Assembly: GCA_029782225.1 (NCBI GenBank)
Contig: JAKOVF010000329.1
Location: 17,528-81,527, forward strand
DNA length: 64,000 nucleotides
Reading direction: 5' to 3'
Origin: Chloroflexota bacterium
Lineage (GTDB): Bacteria; Chloroflexota; Anaerolineae; Anaerolineales; Villigracilaceae
In this document: positions 44,652 through 52,914 of the stretch, piece after piece
Numbering within the stretch: position 1 is the stretch's first letter
How the letters are laid out: each line of letters starts with the position of its first letter
Made by a program: the position numbers and the translations under genes
The notes under the pieces: generated by a model
What the model saw: only the letters and a program-made list of their open reading frames with translations
The model's database searches: none
What the model was told of the DNA's origin: nothing

Positions 44652-45803
44652 ATGACCGGGAAGAAAATCCTGATCGTGGATTCGGATGCCGCCAGCCGCA
44701 ATTTTGTTGCCCGGAGTTTGCAGGGACAGGAATATGAAACGCTGCAAGCCGGTTCCGGTAAAGAGGGCCTGATCTTTGCCTGGCGTGACCGTCCCGATCT
44801 GATCATCGCCGACCCAACGCTGAGCGATCTGAAAGGGGAGGAACTTGCCAGCAAGCTTCGTCAGGACCCTCGTACTGCCAATGTCCCGCTGATCGCGCTC
44901 AGCACTGACCCCAGCCTGGCGCGCATCAGGTCCTGTCAGAGCGCGGGGTTCAACGAATACATTGTAAAGTCGGGTGAAGCGGTCGCTGCTCTTAATGAAG
45001 CTGTGGCGCGTTTACTGGGATTGAGCACGGGCACTGCCAAGGAGGGTGGACTTCTACTGGTGTTCCTGAGCGCAAAGGGCGGTACGGGAGTTTCATCGCT
45101 GTGCGCGAATTTTGCAATGACCATTGCGCAAGCACAACCCGAGGCGCGCGTCGCAGTGGCAGACCTGATATTGCCAATTGGCTCGATCGCTTCGATCACC
45201 GGATATACAGGGGAACAGAACATTGTGACTGTATCCGATATGGATCCACACGAAACCACGGTGGATTTCTTTCATCAGCAATTGACCGAGGTGGAGGACT
45301 GGAAGTTTCACCTGCTGGCGGGTTCCCCTGACCCGGAAAGCAGCAATCATCTGAAGAGCGAGCGCATCTGGGACATTATTTCCACGCTCCGGGCCGCGTA
45401 TGACTATGTGCTGGTGGATTTGGGACGGTCTCTTTCCAGAATCAGCCTGCCGCTCATCCAGAATGCGGATGTGGCCGTTCTGGTGGTCAGTGCAGATTTG
45501 AGCGCGGTGACGCTCACCAAAACTCTGTGGGATTATTTGAAGAATAAGGCAGTGAATGCCACCTCCATTTATCCGATCCTGAACCGCGCGGTGGGCATCG
45601 AAGGGTTGACCAAACCTGAAGCCGAGGCCATCCTTGGATTTGAGATCAGGACTGCCATGCCCTATCTCGGCAGCAATTTTACAGTGGCGAATAATCAGCA
45701 TTTGCCTTTCTCTTTGAAATTCCCCAAAGATACGGCGGTCATTGTTTTCAGAGATATTGCGCGTGAAATGGTGGATCTGGCACGTCGCCTGCGCACAGCA
45801 TGA
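44652..45803 (+). CDS. CpaE-like receiver-ATPase fusion protein
   Basis: The 383-residue protein has an N-terminal receiver-like domain (about residues 1-120, with phospho-acceptor candidate Asp in LIIADPTL). A MinD/ParA-type ATPase follows (about 135-380). The P-loop reads SAKGGTGVSSLC, so the usual GK[ST] lysine is replaced by Val. Loss of this Lys is known among CpaE proteins, which place Flp/Tad pili at the cell pole. It lies between a response regulator and the CpaF ATPase gene, fitting a Tad-linked role. The ATG at 44652 was chosen because AAGG lies 10 bases before it; 44643 is possible. Confidence 0.82.
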   Translation: MTGKKILIVDSDAASRNFVARSLQGQEYETLQAGSGKEGLIFAWRDRPDLIIADPTLSDLKGEELASKLRQDPRTANVPLIALSTDPSLARIRSCQSAGFNEYIVKSGEAVAALNEAVARLLGLSTGTAKEGGLLLVFLSAKGGTGVSSLCANFAMTIAQAQPEARVAVADLILPIGSIASITGYTGEQNIVTVSDMDPHETTVDFFHQQLTEVEDWKFHLLAGSPDPESSNHLKSERIWDIISTLRAAYDYVLVDLGRSLSRISLPLIQNADVAVLVVSADLSAVTLTKTLWDYLKNKAVNATSIYPILNRAVGIEGLTKPEAEAILGFEIRTAMPYLGSNFTVANNQHLPFSLKFPKDTAVIVFRDIAREMVDLARRLRTA

Positions 45804-45812
45804 ATTCGGTAA

Positions 45813-45871
45813 AACATCCCGAAGGTCCCTGGCCCTCTGACGATTTCTTCAGCGGCAACCTTCGGGATGTT
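45813..45871. repeat. 14-bp perfect inverted repeat before the small operon gene
   Basis: AACATCCCGAAGGT and ACCTTCGGGATGTT are separated by 31 bases. The stem lies between the cpaE-like stop and the ribosome site of the next gene. An apparent longer reading of that gene through the hairpin is unlikely to be real. Confidence 0.6.
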
Positions 45872-45892
45872 ACGCTCAAATGGGAGAACCCG

Positions 45893-46195
45893 ATGTCAAT
45901 TGAATACGATGAAAAAGGCAAGTTCTACACCGATATTATTTCCAAGGTCGCCGTACCCGTCACAATGCAAACAACGAATCAGTTGATTAAGGGATTCGTT
46001 CACGTACGTCGCGGCGAACGGATCAAGGACGAACTGGATCGCGATGAATTCTTCCTGGCGGTGACGAATGCCACGGTCACGGAACCGGGCTCAAAGGTCG
46101 TGCTGGAAGCGCCGTTCCTCGCGGTGCGCCGGGCTCAGATCATTTGGATCATGCCTGACGAAGACGCAGTCCCAGCGAAGGACGCGCCCGCATGA
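45893..46195 (+). CDS. Small hypothetical protein in the Tad-ATPase operon
   Basis: The 100-residue protein is soluble and beta-rich: FYTDIISKVAVPVTMQT, then LIKGFVHVRRGERIKDELDR, FFLAVTNATV and VVLEAPFLAVRRAQIIWIMP. This pattern would suit a small barrel. It is not recognised as a named family. GGGAG lies six bases before the ATG, and the end overlaps the CpaF gene by four bases. It may be an adaptor for the secretion ATPase; this is inferred from position only. Confidence 0.75.
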   Translation: MSIEYDEKGKFYTDIISKVAVPVTMQTTNQLIKGFVHVRRGERIKDELDRDEFFLAVTNATVTEPGSKVVLEAPFLAVRRAQIIWIMPDEDAVPAKDAPA

Positions 46196-47514
46196 GCCAA
46201 CTCGCTTCGTCCGCGCCTTCGCGCCTGACCGGCCAGGATTTGCTTCGTCTCAAGAAGTATCTTGCAGATAACCTCTCGCGCTCGGTGGAGACGGATGGAA
46301 TTCCTTCCGGAGAGCGGGCCGGGTTCCTCAAGAAGCAAATCCTACAGATCTATGAACAGACACAACTGAAGCTGCCTGAGGACCTTCGCAATCAGATATT
46401 TGACCAGGTTCTGAACGATCTGCTCGGGTTTGGCCCCCTTCAAAGCCTGCTCGATGATCCCGATGTGACTGAGATCATGGTCAATGGCCCGAAGAAGGTT
46501 TACATCGAGCGTAAAGGCCAGCTCTCCAAGACCAACATAGCCTTTGACGATGACAATCATGTGATGCAGATTATTGACCGCATCATTCTGCCCCTTGGCC
46601 GGCGCGTGGATGCAGACAGCCCCACCGTGGACGCGCGTCTGCCGGACGGTTCGCGCGTCAATGCGGTGGTCCGCCCGGTCGCGATTGATGGTCCCTCGAT
46701 TACGATCCGAAAATTCAGTAAGGACCGGCTCAAGGTGGATGATCTGATTAAATACGGTTCCATAACCCAGAACATGGCTGAATTCATGCGCGCCTGCGTG
46801 GTGGCGAGGTTCAACATCGTTATCTCCGGCGGGACCGGTTCCGGCAAGACCACATTACTGAACGTGCTCTCAGGATTCATTCCGGAAAACGAGCGCATTA
46901 TTACCATTGAAGACGCGGCAGAACTGCAGCTGCAGCAGGACCACGTCATGCGCATGGAAACCAAGACTGCCAACGTGGATGGCGCCGGTGCTGTGACCAT
47001 CCGTGACCTTGTTAAGAATTCGCTGCGCATGCGGCCGGACCGCATCGTCGTAGGGGAGGTGCGCGGTGGCGAGGCGCTTGACATGCTCCAGGCCATGAAC
47101 ACAGGTCATGACGGATCGTTGACCACGGTCCACGCGAACTCGCCGCGTGACGCGCTTGGACGCATCGAGACGCTGGTGCTGATGGCCGGGATGGATCTGC
47201 CGCTCAAGGTTGTGCGCCAGCAGATCTCATCGGCCGTGGACTTGATCGTCCAGCAGACGCGTTTGAAGGATGGACAGCGCAAGGTCACGGCCGTCACCGA
47301 AGTGGCAGGTATGGAGGGCGACATCGTCGTACTGACCGATATCTTCAAATTCGAACAGACCGGCGTCTCTACAGAAGGCAAGGTGCTCGGCGAACTCGCG
47401 GCAACGGGTATCCGCCCCAACTTTACGCCACGCCTTGATGCCGCCGGTTTCAAACTTGGCTCGGAGATTTTTGCACCCAGGCGCACCCAAGAGCCAAGAA
47501 CCAGCCGGCGCTGA
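46192..47514 (+). CDS. CpaF/TadA-type secretion ATPase
   Basis: The 440-residue protein has the type II/IV secretion ATPase layout. An N-terminal domain contains FGPLQSLLDDPDVTEIMVNGP (about 80-100). Walker A is ISGGTGSGKTTLLN (about 211-224), and an Asp box and Walker B-type region follow (RPDRIVVGEVRGGEALDMLQAMNTGHDG). These ATPases power assembly of Flp/Tad pili. No TadB, TadC, prepilin peptidase or pilin gene follows, which is unusual. It overlaps the preceding small gene by four bases. Confidence 0.93.
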   Translation: MSQLASSAPSRLTGQDLLRLKKYLADNLSRSVETDGIPSGERAGFLKKQILQIYEQTQLKLPEDLRNQIFDQVLNDLLGFGPLQSLLDDPDVTEIMVNGPKKVYIERKGQLSKTNIAFDDDNHVMQIIDRIILPLGRRVDADSPTVDARLPDGSRVNAVVRPVAIDGPSITIRKFSKDRLKVDDLIKYGSITQNMAEFMRACVVARFNIVISGGTGSGKTTLLNVLSGFIPENERIITIEDAAELQLQQDHVMRMETKTANVDGAGAVTIRDLVKNSLRMRPDRIVVGEVRGGEALDMLQAMNTGHDGSLTTVHANSPRDALGRIETLVLMAGMDLPLKVVRQQISSAVDLIVQQTRLKDGQRKVTAVTEVAGMEGDIVVLTDIFKFEQTGVSTEGKVLGELAATGIRPNFTPRLDAAGFKLGSEIFAPRRTQEPRTSRR

Positions 47515-47582
47515 ACATTTTTCAGTTTTCCATCTTGCAAGGATAAACCGTCGGACTTTTAGACCCGGGTGGTACTCTCTGC

Positions 47583-47588
47583 TATAAT
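47583..47588 (+). promoter_or_regulatory. -10 box TATAAT before the XRE-type regulator
   Basis: TATAAT lies 26 bases before the ATG at 47615, with GAGG between them. The -35 region is not well defined. Confidence 0.45.
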
Positions 47589-47614
47589 CAGTGCAACCAC
47601 TTAAGCGAGGCCCC

Positions 47615-48292
47615 ATGGATTTTCATGCCCAGATCACTTTGCGCACAAAGAAATTAGGCCTGTTGATTCGCGATGCACGCACGGCAGAACGGCGCTCGAT
47701 CAAGGAATGTGCGGATGCGATCGGTATACCGCCCGCGCTCTTTCGTGCCTATGAGGAGGGCCACCGCGCTCCATCTCTGCCGGAACTTGAAACACTTGTC
47801 TACTATCTGAAGCTCCCTATGAATCACTTCTGGGGACGCGAAGTACGGTCGAATGCACCATCACCGGTAGATTCCATTGACCGCGGGCGGTTGATCGGCC
47901 TGCGTCAGCGGATGATCGGTGCACTCCTTCGCCAGGAACGCAACAACACAAATGTGTCCCTGAAGCGCATCTCAGATGAGACCGGTATTTCGGCTGCTCG
48001 TTTGAAATCCTACGAGTTGGGAGAACGTCCCATTCCGCTGCCGGAGCTTGAGTCGATTCTTGCAGTGATGGGCAGCCGCGTCGAATCCTTCTTCGATCAA
48101 AACGGACCGGTCGGCCAATGGATGTTCCATCAGCGGGCCATGCAAAAATTCCTCGACTTGCCCGGCGAGCTTCAGGATTTTGTTTGCCAGCCGGTCAACC
48201 GTCCCTACATCGAGTTGGCCATGAAACTCAGCAGCATGTCCAAGGAGCGCCTGCGCTCGGTGGCAGAAGGCCTGCTCGATATTACGCTGTAA
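47615..48292 (+). CDS. XRE-type regulator with two helix-turn-helix domains
   Basis: The 225-residue protein carries two successive Cro/CI-type helix-turn-helix domains. The first is about residues 8-65 (RSIKECADAIGIPPALFRAYEEGHRAPSL). The second is about residues 90-150 (VSLKRISDETGISAARLKSYELGERPIPL). A short C-terminal helical part follows. The two copies are about equally well kept. It is probably a DNA-binding regulator of the local operons. The start is the ATG after GAGG; a GTG eight codons upstream would lie before the predicted transcription start. Confidence 0.85.
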   Translation: MDFHAQITLRTKKLGLLIRDARTAERRSIKECADAIGIPPALFRAYEEGHRAPSLPELETLVYYLKLPMNHFWGREVRSNAPSPVDSIDRGRLIGLRQRMIGALLRQERNNTNVSLKRISDETGISAARLKSYELGERPIPLPELESILAVMGSRVESFFDQNGPVGQWMFHQRAMQKFLDLPGELQDFVCQPVNRPYIELAMKLSSMSKERLRSVAEGLLDITL

Positions 48293-48301
48293 ATTTATGA
48301 A

Positions 48302-48407
48302 GTCTCATTCTGAGTGTTTCGACTCGCTCCACATAAACTCTGCGAAGAATCTCGACATCAACAACTGAGACCCTTTGGCCTTAGCGAGCGCTCCCTCAGG
48401 GTGACAC
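48302..48407. repeat. Dispersed repeat TCATTCTGAG...CTCAGGGTGACA
   Basis: The ends TCATTCTGAG and CCTCAGGGTGACA are imperfectly inverted, with GCGAAGAATCTCG and ACCCTTTGG inside. It fills nearly all of the gap between the regulator and the TPR gene. Confidence 0.6.
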
Positions 48408-48419
48408 AAGCTATTTCCC

Positions 48420-48941
48420 ATGCCAGATAACGATCCATCCAAACTTGTAGAAGACGGCAAACTTGCCTTTGAAAACAAGCAATACGATATGGCCGCCAAC
48501 CTTTTTCAGCAGGCGGCTGAAGTGTATACGCTTGGCTACGACCTGGTCCTGGCCGCTGAGGCTCAGAACAACCGTAGTGTGGCCCTCTTGAAAGCCGGAA
48601 AAGCAAAAGAAGCACTCGATGCCGCCCTTGGCACCGATGAAGTATTCGCCGGGGCCAATGACATGAAACGGCAGGCAATGGCCTTTGGCAACCAGGCAGC
48701 CGCACTCGAGGTGCTCCACCGCGAAGATGAGGCCATCGCCCTTTATGAACGTGCGGCAGAAATCTTCGCCCAGGCGGGAGAAGGCGACTTGCGCGCGATG
48801 GTCATGCAGTCGGCCGCGGCTCTCAAGCTTAAGAAAGGCAAGGTCGCCGAGTCCGCGTTCAAGATGATGGGGGCACTCGAAGCCAAGGAAAAACCAACCA
48901 TCCTGGATCGAATTCTCAGATTGTTGATGCGCATCAAGTAA
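48420..48941 (+). CDS. TPR-repeat protein
   Basis: The 173-residue protein is made of tetratricopeptide-like helix pairs: LVEDGKLAFENKQYDMAANLFQQAAEVY (about residues 8-35), AEAQNNRSVALLKAGKAKEALDAAL, and a third copy around residues 95-125 ending ALYERAAEIFAQAGE. It probably serves as a protein-protein contact module. The stop overlaps the start of the next gene (TAATG). No clear ribosome site is visible before the ATG. Confidence 0.8.
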   Translation: MPDNDPSKLVEDGKLAFENKQYDMAANLFQQAAEVYTLGYDLVLAAEAQNNRSVALLKAGKAKEALDAALGTDEVFAGANDMKRQAMAFGNQAAALEVLHREDEAIALYERAAEIFAQAGEGDLRAMVMQSAAALKLKKGKVAESAFKMMGALEAKEKPTILDRILRLLMRIK

Positions 48942-49831
48942 TGATCCCGCTGTCTCATCCATCACACAATGTAAACAGCGGGATGATACCGGTCAGTCTT
49001 CATCCCCGTCCGGCTGAACCGGCCGACCGCGAGCAAATCGCTGACCTGTTGTATTTTGAGGGCCGCGTGCATCGGCATTTGGATTGGCATACTGCTCTTG
49101 ATTGGCTGGGCTCCCCGCATTTCTGGACATTGGATGATCACGGACGCGTAGTGGCCGCGCTGGCCTGTCCGCAGGATCCGCCCGGGATTGCGTGGCTGCG
49201 TCTCTTCGCCTTTCACTCGCAGCTCTCCGGACCTGAGGCCTGGGCGCCGTTATGGGAGGCAGTCCGCGGCGAGATCAGTCAGACGGAAGGCGCACTGGTC
49301 GCGGCGATCGCGATCAAGCCGTGGCTGCCAAACATCCTGGTCAACAGCGGGTTCGCCCAAACCCAAAGCATTGTATTATTGGAATGGACATTGAGCTTCC
49401 TGGAGCCCTGCGCGGCTCCATCCGGTGTCGTTATCCGCCCCATGCGGCCCACCGATTTGCCTGCTGTAGCGCAAACCGATGCCGCAGCGTTTGACCCCCT
49501 CTGGCGGAATTCCCTGGGCACGCTGGAAAAGGCTTTCTCGCAAGCCATCATTGCTACCGTCGCCGAAGATGCGGGGCGCGTGATCGGGTATCAGATCAGT
49601 ACGGGAAACAGAAGCGGGGGCCACCTCGCCAGGCTGGGGGTCCGAAAAGAAGCGCAGGGGCGGGGCATCGGATCAGCTCTGGTGAGCGACTTTGCCCACC
49701 GATTGAGTTCACGCGGGCTTCTGCGGATCACGGTTAATACACAGGCCGATAACCTGGCATCTCTGTCCCTTTACAAAAAGATGGGATTCGTCCGGACGGG
49801 CGAAGAGTATCCGGTTTTCGTTTATCAGTAA
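48941..49831 (+). CDS. GNAT family N-acetyltransferase
   Basis: The 296-residue protein has a C-terminal GNAT domain (about residues 165-296). Motif A in the form LGVRKEAQGRGIGSALVSDF (R/QxxGxG/A) and a late ASLSLYKKMGFVRTGEE are visible. An N-terminal half of GNAT-like length (about 20-155) may be a degenerate second GNAT domain. Its acceptor is unknown. The start overlaps the TPR stop, but a 10-bp inverted repeat covers the first codons, and the second in-frame ATG at 48983 is an alternative. Confidence 0.82.
   Translation: MIPLSHPSHNVNSGMIPVSLHPRPAEPADREQIADLLYFEGRVHRHLDWHTALDWLGSPHFWTLDDHGRVVAALACPQDPPGIAWLRLFAFHSQLSGPEAWAPLWEAVRGEISQTEGALVAAIAIKPWLPNILVNSGFAQTQSIVLLEWTLSFLEPCAAPSGVVIRPMRPTDLPAVAQTDAAAFDPLWRNSLGTLEKAFSQAIIATVAEDAGRVIGYQISTGNRSGGHLARLGVRKEAQGRGIGSALVSDFAHRLSSRGLLRITVNTQADNLASLSLYKKMGFVRTGEEYPVFVYQ
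48944..48984. repeat. 10-bp inverted repeat across the GNAT start region
   Basis: ATCCCGCTGT and ACAGCGGGAT are separated by 21 bases. The right arm includes the first two bases of the alternative ATG at 48983. No T-run follows. Confidence 0.5.
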
Positions 49832-49842
49832 CAGGAGGCAGT

Positions 49843-50466
49843 ATGGCTCATCGCGAGGATGATGTAATCGTGAATGCACTGGTACGTCAGGCACTCTCCT
49901 CAACCCAGGAAGTCATGGGCGAGAATGGATTGAATGCCGTCCTGCGAGCCAGCGGCCTGGAAAGGTTCATCGGCAATTTTCCCTCCAATGACATGTCCCC
50001 GGGTATCCACACTGCCGACTATGCCCGCCTGAACCAGGCCATCGAAGATTTCTATGGCCGCGGCGGCCGTGGCATGTTGCGGCGTATTGGAAAAGCTTCT
50101 TTTCAATATGGTGTGCGTGAACAGTCGGCGCTGCTGGGGGTTGCGGGCGCGGCATTGAAACTGCTCCCTGAAAAGCAACGCATCAAATTCATCATGAACA
50201 GCATGGCCGGGGCCCTCAAGAAGACCAACCCGAAGGTCAATGCCTGGGTGGAGGATGGTGACCGTCTGGCTTATCTCGAAGATACCTGCGGCATCTGTCA
50301 CAGCCGAACGAGCGCCGGGCCAATCTGCTATCTTTACCTCGGCTCCATTGCCGAGGCCGTCCACTGGGCAACTGGCAAGAACTTTGAGATCACAGAAACA
50401 CATTGCATGGCCAAAGGCGATCCCTACTGTCGCTTCGAAATTGGCGAGGCTCTCAGTGACGGATGA
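49843..50466 (+). CDS. V4R domain protein, first copy
   Basis: The 207-residue protein has a helical N-terminal part (about 1-100) and a C-terminal V4R (4-vinyl reductase-like) domain (about 125-205). The domain has DTCGICHSRTS, GSIAEAVHWATGKNFEITET and HCMAKGDPYCRFEIG. V4R domains bind small hydrophobic ligands and use Cys clusters. The GDxYCRF ending is characteristic. AGGAGG lies seven bases before the ATG. It overlaps the second, diverged copy, so they form a translationally coupled pair. Confidence 0.82.
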   Translation: MAHREDDVIVNALVRQALSSTQEVMGENGLNAVLRASGLERFIGNFPSNDMSPGIHTADYARLNQAIEDFYGRGGRGMLRRIGKASFQYGVREQSALLGVAGAALKLLPEKQRIKFIMNSMAGALKKTNPKVNAWVEDGDRLAYLEDTCGICHSRTSAGPICYLYLGSIAEAVHWATGKNFEITETHCMAKGDPYCRFEIGEALSDG

Positions 50467-51067
50467 TCAGGCTGGCTTTCTGCCGAAGATGATGCAGCAC
50501 TTCGCGGAGTGCCTGATTGCTGAACTCGGGCGCGACACCCTGATAGCGGTCCTTCGTAAAGCGGAGCTGCCCACCACCTGGGCCGATCCTCTCTATTTCA
50601 AAACGCTCAATGGTCAGGAGGCTGCGCTGGCGTATTCGAAGCTGCAGCATGCCCTGCGAACTTATTATGGCCGCGGGGCGCGCGGGGTTTTGGTACGCAT
50701 CGGTGGAAAATTGTGGGAAGGACTGCTGAAGGAGTCTTCCTTAACCGTAAAGACACAGGCTGCTTTCGTTCGTGGGGTGCCAATCAACTTGAGAAGAAAA
50801 TTTGCGCTTGAGCTGATTCCCAGACTGATCCATGACCAGAATGGGAGCATCACGGTTCACAGCCTGGACCTTGACCTGCTTCTCGTGGACCATGCTTCTT
50901 TCGCCACCCTCGGCCAATTCGACTCCGCTCCCATTTGTCATGTGACCCAGGGGATGATCCGCGAATGTTTATACTGGGCGATTGGCTACGAACACGATAT
51001 CGAGGAGATTTCATGCCGCGCTTTTGGCGCCAAGGCATGTGAGTTCAAGATCACAGTCGGAGGATGA
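50456..51067 (+). CDS. V4R domain protein, second diverged copy
   Basis: The 203-residue paralogue of the preceding protein keeps the layout (AYSKLQHALRTYYGRGARGVLVRIGGKLWEGLL in the middle, ISCRAFGAKACEFKITVGG at the end). It lacks the first CxxC pair of the V4R domain. The GTG start was chosen because GAGG lies six bases before it and it overlaps the first copy by 11 bases. Longer readings would run through the first gene in another frame. The pair may form a heterodimer; this is an inference. Confidence 0.8.
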   Translation: MTDDQAGFLPKMMQHFAECLIAELGRDTLIAVLRKAELPTTWADPLYFKTLNGQEAALAYSKLQHALRTYYGRGARGVLVRIGGKLWEGLLKESSLTVKTQAAFVRGVPINLRRKFALELIPRLIHDQNGSITVHSLDLDLLLVDHASFATLGQFDSAPICHVTQGMIRECLYWAIGYEHDIEEISCRAFGAKACEFKITVGG

Positions 51068-51068
51068 G

Positions 51069-51905
51069 ATGAGAACGTTTGAGACGAAATGGAAGACGCG
51101 CGATGGACTTGATATTTATGCCCGGGGCTGGGAACCAGACGGTGCAGCCAAGGCGGTGGTTTGTCTCGTGCATGGGCTGGGAGAGCACGTGAATCGCTAT
51201 GCCAACGTTGGCGCGGCTTTCACAAAATCCGGCTATGCTTTGTTCGGCTTCGACCAGCGCGGCCATGGGAAGTCCGGTGGGGCGCGCGGGCACACTCCTT
51301 CCTATGATGCGCTCATGGATGATATCGATGACCTGTTGGCTCAGGCTGAACAGAGATATCCAAAGCTGCCGCGCTTTCTCTATGGTCACAGCATGGGCGG
51401 TGGGGAGGTGTTGAATTACGTGCTGCGTCGAAAACCATCCCTGGCCGGCGTGATCGCCACAGGTCCCTTCCTGCGTCTGGCCTTTGCCCCGCCAGCCTTC
51501 AAGGTGACTCTGGGACGTTTCATGAATAATATCGCGCCGGGCTTTACGCAGGCCTCCGGCTTGGAGACCGCCGCCATCTCGCGTGACCAGAAGGTTGTGG
51601 ATGCCTATATCAAGGATCCGTTGGTGCATGATAAGATCAGCGCACGCCAGTTCGTAGCGGTGTATGATGCGGGTCTGTGGGCGCTGGAGCATGCGTCTGA
51701 GTTCCCACTGCCGCTTTTGATCATGCACGGTGGCGCGGACCGGCTGACCTCTGCGCAGGCCACGCGCGAGTTCGCACAGAAGGGTAATAAAAATATCACT
51801 CTGCATATCTGGGATGATTGGTACCACGAGATCCATAATGAAACGGAGCAGGCGGAGGTCTTCAAGATGATGACTATCTGGATGGACGCGCGGCTGATGG
51901 GCTAA
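51069..51905 (+). CDS. Alpha/beta hydrolase, monoacylglycerol lipase-like
   Basis: The 278-residue protein has the alpha/beta hydrolase fold: VVCLVHGLGEHVNRY with the oxyanion loop, GFDQRGHGKSGGARG, and nucleophile YGHSMGGGEVLNYV (Ser about residue 113). Later come the Asp in MHGGADRLTS and the His in WYHEIHNE. This pattern matches serine lysophospholipase/monoacylglycerol lipases. It begins one base after the second V4R gene with GGAGGA in front, so the hydrolase and the V4R pair are made together. Its substrate may be an ester or lipid. Confidence 0.88.
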   Translation: MRTFETKWKTRDGLDIYARGWEPDGAAKAVVCLVHGLGEHVNRYANVGAAFTKSGYALFGFDQRGHGKSGGARGHTPSYDALMDDIDDLLAQAEQRYPKLPRFLYGHSMGGGEVLNYVLRRKPSLAGVIATGPFLRLAFAPPAFKVTLGRFMNNIAPGFTQASGLETAAISRDQKVVDAYIKDPLVHDKISARQFVAVYDAGLWALEHASEFPLPLLIMHGGADRLTSAQATREFAQKGNKNITLHIWDDWYHEIHNETEQAEVFKMMTIWMDARLMG

Positions 51906-52155
51906 GTATCGCAACAACATGAAATTGTGGAGCTAATCTGAGGAAGCTTAATACAGTTGCGGCACTAGAATTCCGTCAGCTTGCGCTGCTCCAGTCTGGA
52001 CAAAAGCATTTTCACGTGGCAAAATTCGCAATCCATTTTCGCGTATTGGTTCTTTGGGGATTTGCGTGGTAGATAACCGAATTTGAGGTACGGATACCCC
52101 AAGTTCGTCCCTACGGCGGCTTAATCTGGAGAACCCATTCATCATAGGAGAAGGT
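51906..52155. other. Gene-free gap, possible gene remnant
   Basis: This 250-base stretch has no convincing gene. On the minus strand, about 51948-52110 reads as a protein-like tail (for example RENGLRILPRENAFVQTG) that is not preceded by a start. It may be the decayed end of a lost gene. The ribosome site AGGAGAAGG of the next gene is at its end. Confidence 0.35.
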
Positions 52156-52899
52156 ATGACCAAAGAAATGAGCAAGCGCCAACAGCGGCGGGAAAAAATG
52201 CGCCGCGAGCAGCAACGAACGCGTCTGATCACAATTGGCCTGGTGACGCTTGGAGCGGTTTTTATTGCCGCAATCTTTATTCTTCCGAACTTAAGAACGG
52301 CATTGACACCGGTCGGTACGATCGCGACAGCCGCGCCCCGTGACCACCCACAGGCCAACGGGACCACGATGGGTGACCCCAAGGCACCGGTAAAGATCGA
52401 TGTCTTCGAGGATTTTCAGTGTCCGTCCTGCCGCGCGTACAGCCAGGAGATCGAGCCGCAGATTGTGAATGCCTATGTAGCCACGGGCAAGGCTTACTAC
52501 GTTTTTCATAATTATCCTTTCATCGATACCAACACGATCACCAAGGAGTCCCATCAGGCGGCCAACGCGGCGATGTGCGCCAATGACCAGGGCAAGTTCT
52601 GGCAATACCATGACCTGCTCTTTGCCAACTGGAACGGTGAAAACCTGGGCACGTTCAATGACAAATTCCTGGTTGCCCTGGCCGGCGAAGTGGATGGTCT
52701 GGATAAGAATGCCTTTGCCGCCTGTTTCAAGGAAGATCGCTTCAAGAATGATATCCAGTCCGATTTTGACCTGGGACAGCAGATGGGCGTAAACGGCACG
52801 CCGAGTGTATTTGTCAACGGCCAGATTGTCCGCCCCGGCTATATCCCACAGTTTACGGATATCCAGCAGGCAGTCGACGCGATACTGAGCGGGAAATAG
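52156..52899 (+). CDS. Membrane-anchored DsbA-like thioredoxin-fold protein
   Basis: The 247-residue protein has a basic N-terminus (SKRQQRREKMRREQQRTR), one membrane helix (about residues 24-44) and a DsbA/DsbG-like domain (about 75-245). The domain carries the redox site FEDFQCPSCRAYS and a late cis-Pro loop VNGTPSVFVNG. It would form or reshuffle disulfide bonds in exported proteins. AGGAGAAGG precedes the ATG. It is followed by a terminator and is likely monocistronic. Confidence 0.9.
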   Translation: MTKEMSKRQQRREKMRREQQRTRLITIGLVTLGAVFIAAIFILPNLRTALTPVGTIATAAPRDHPQANGTTMGDPKAPVKIDVFEDFQCPSCRAYSQEIEPQIVNAYVATGKAYYVFHNYPFIDTNTITKESHQAANAAMCANDQGKFWQYHDLLFANWNGENLGTFNDKFLVALAGEVDGLDKNAFAACFKEDRFKNDIQSDFDLGQQMGVNGTPSVFVNGQIVRPGYIPQFTDIQQAVDAILSGK

Positions 52900-52914
52900 T
52901 TCCAGCTTCACAGG

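Noticed and set aside
45800..45892. Longer reading of the small gene before cpaF
   Set aside because: The extra 31 codons are formed by a palindrome, while GGGAG and a good ATG mark 45893.
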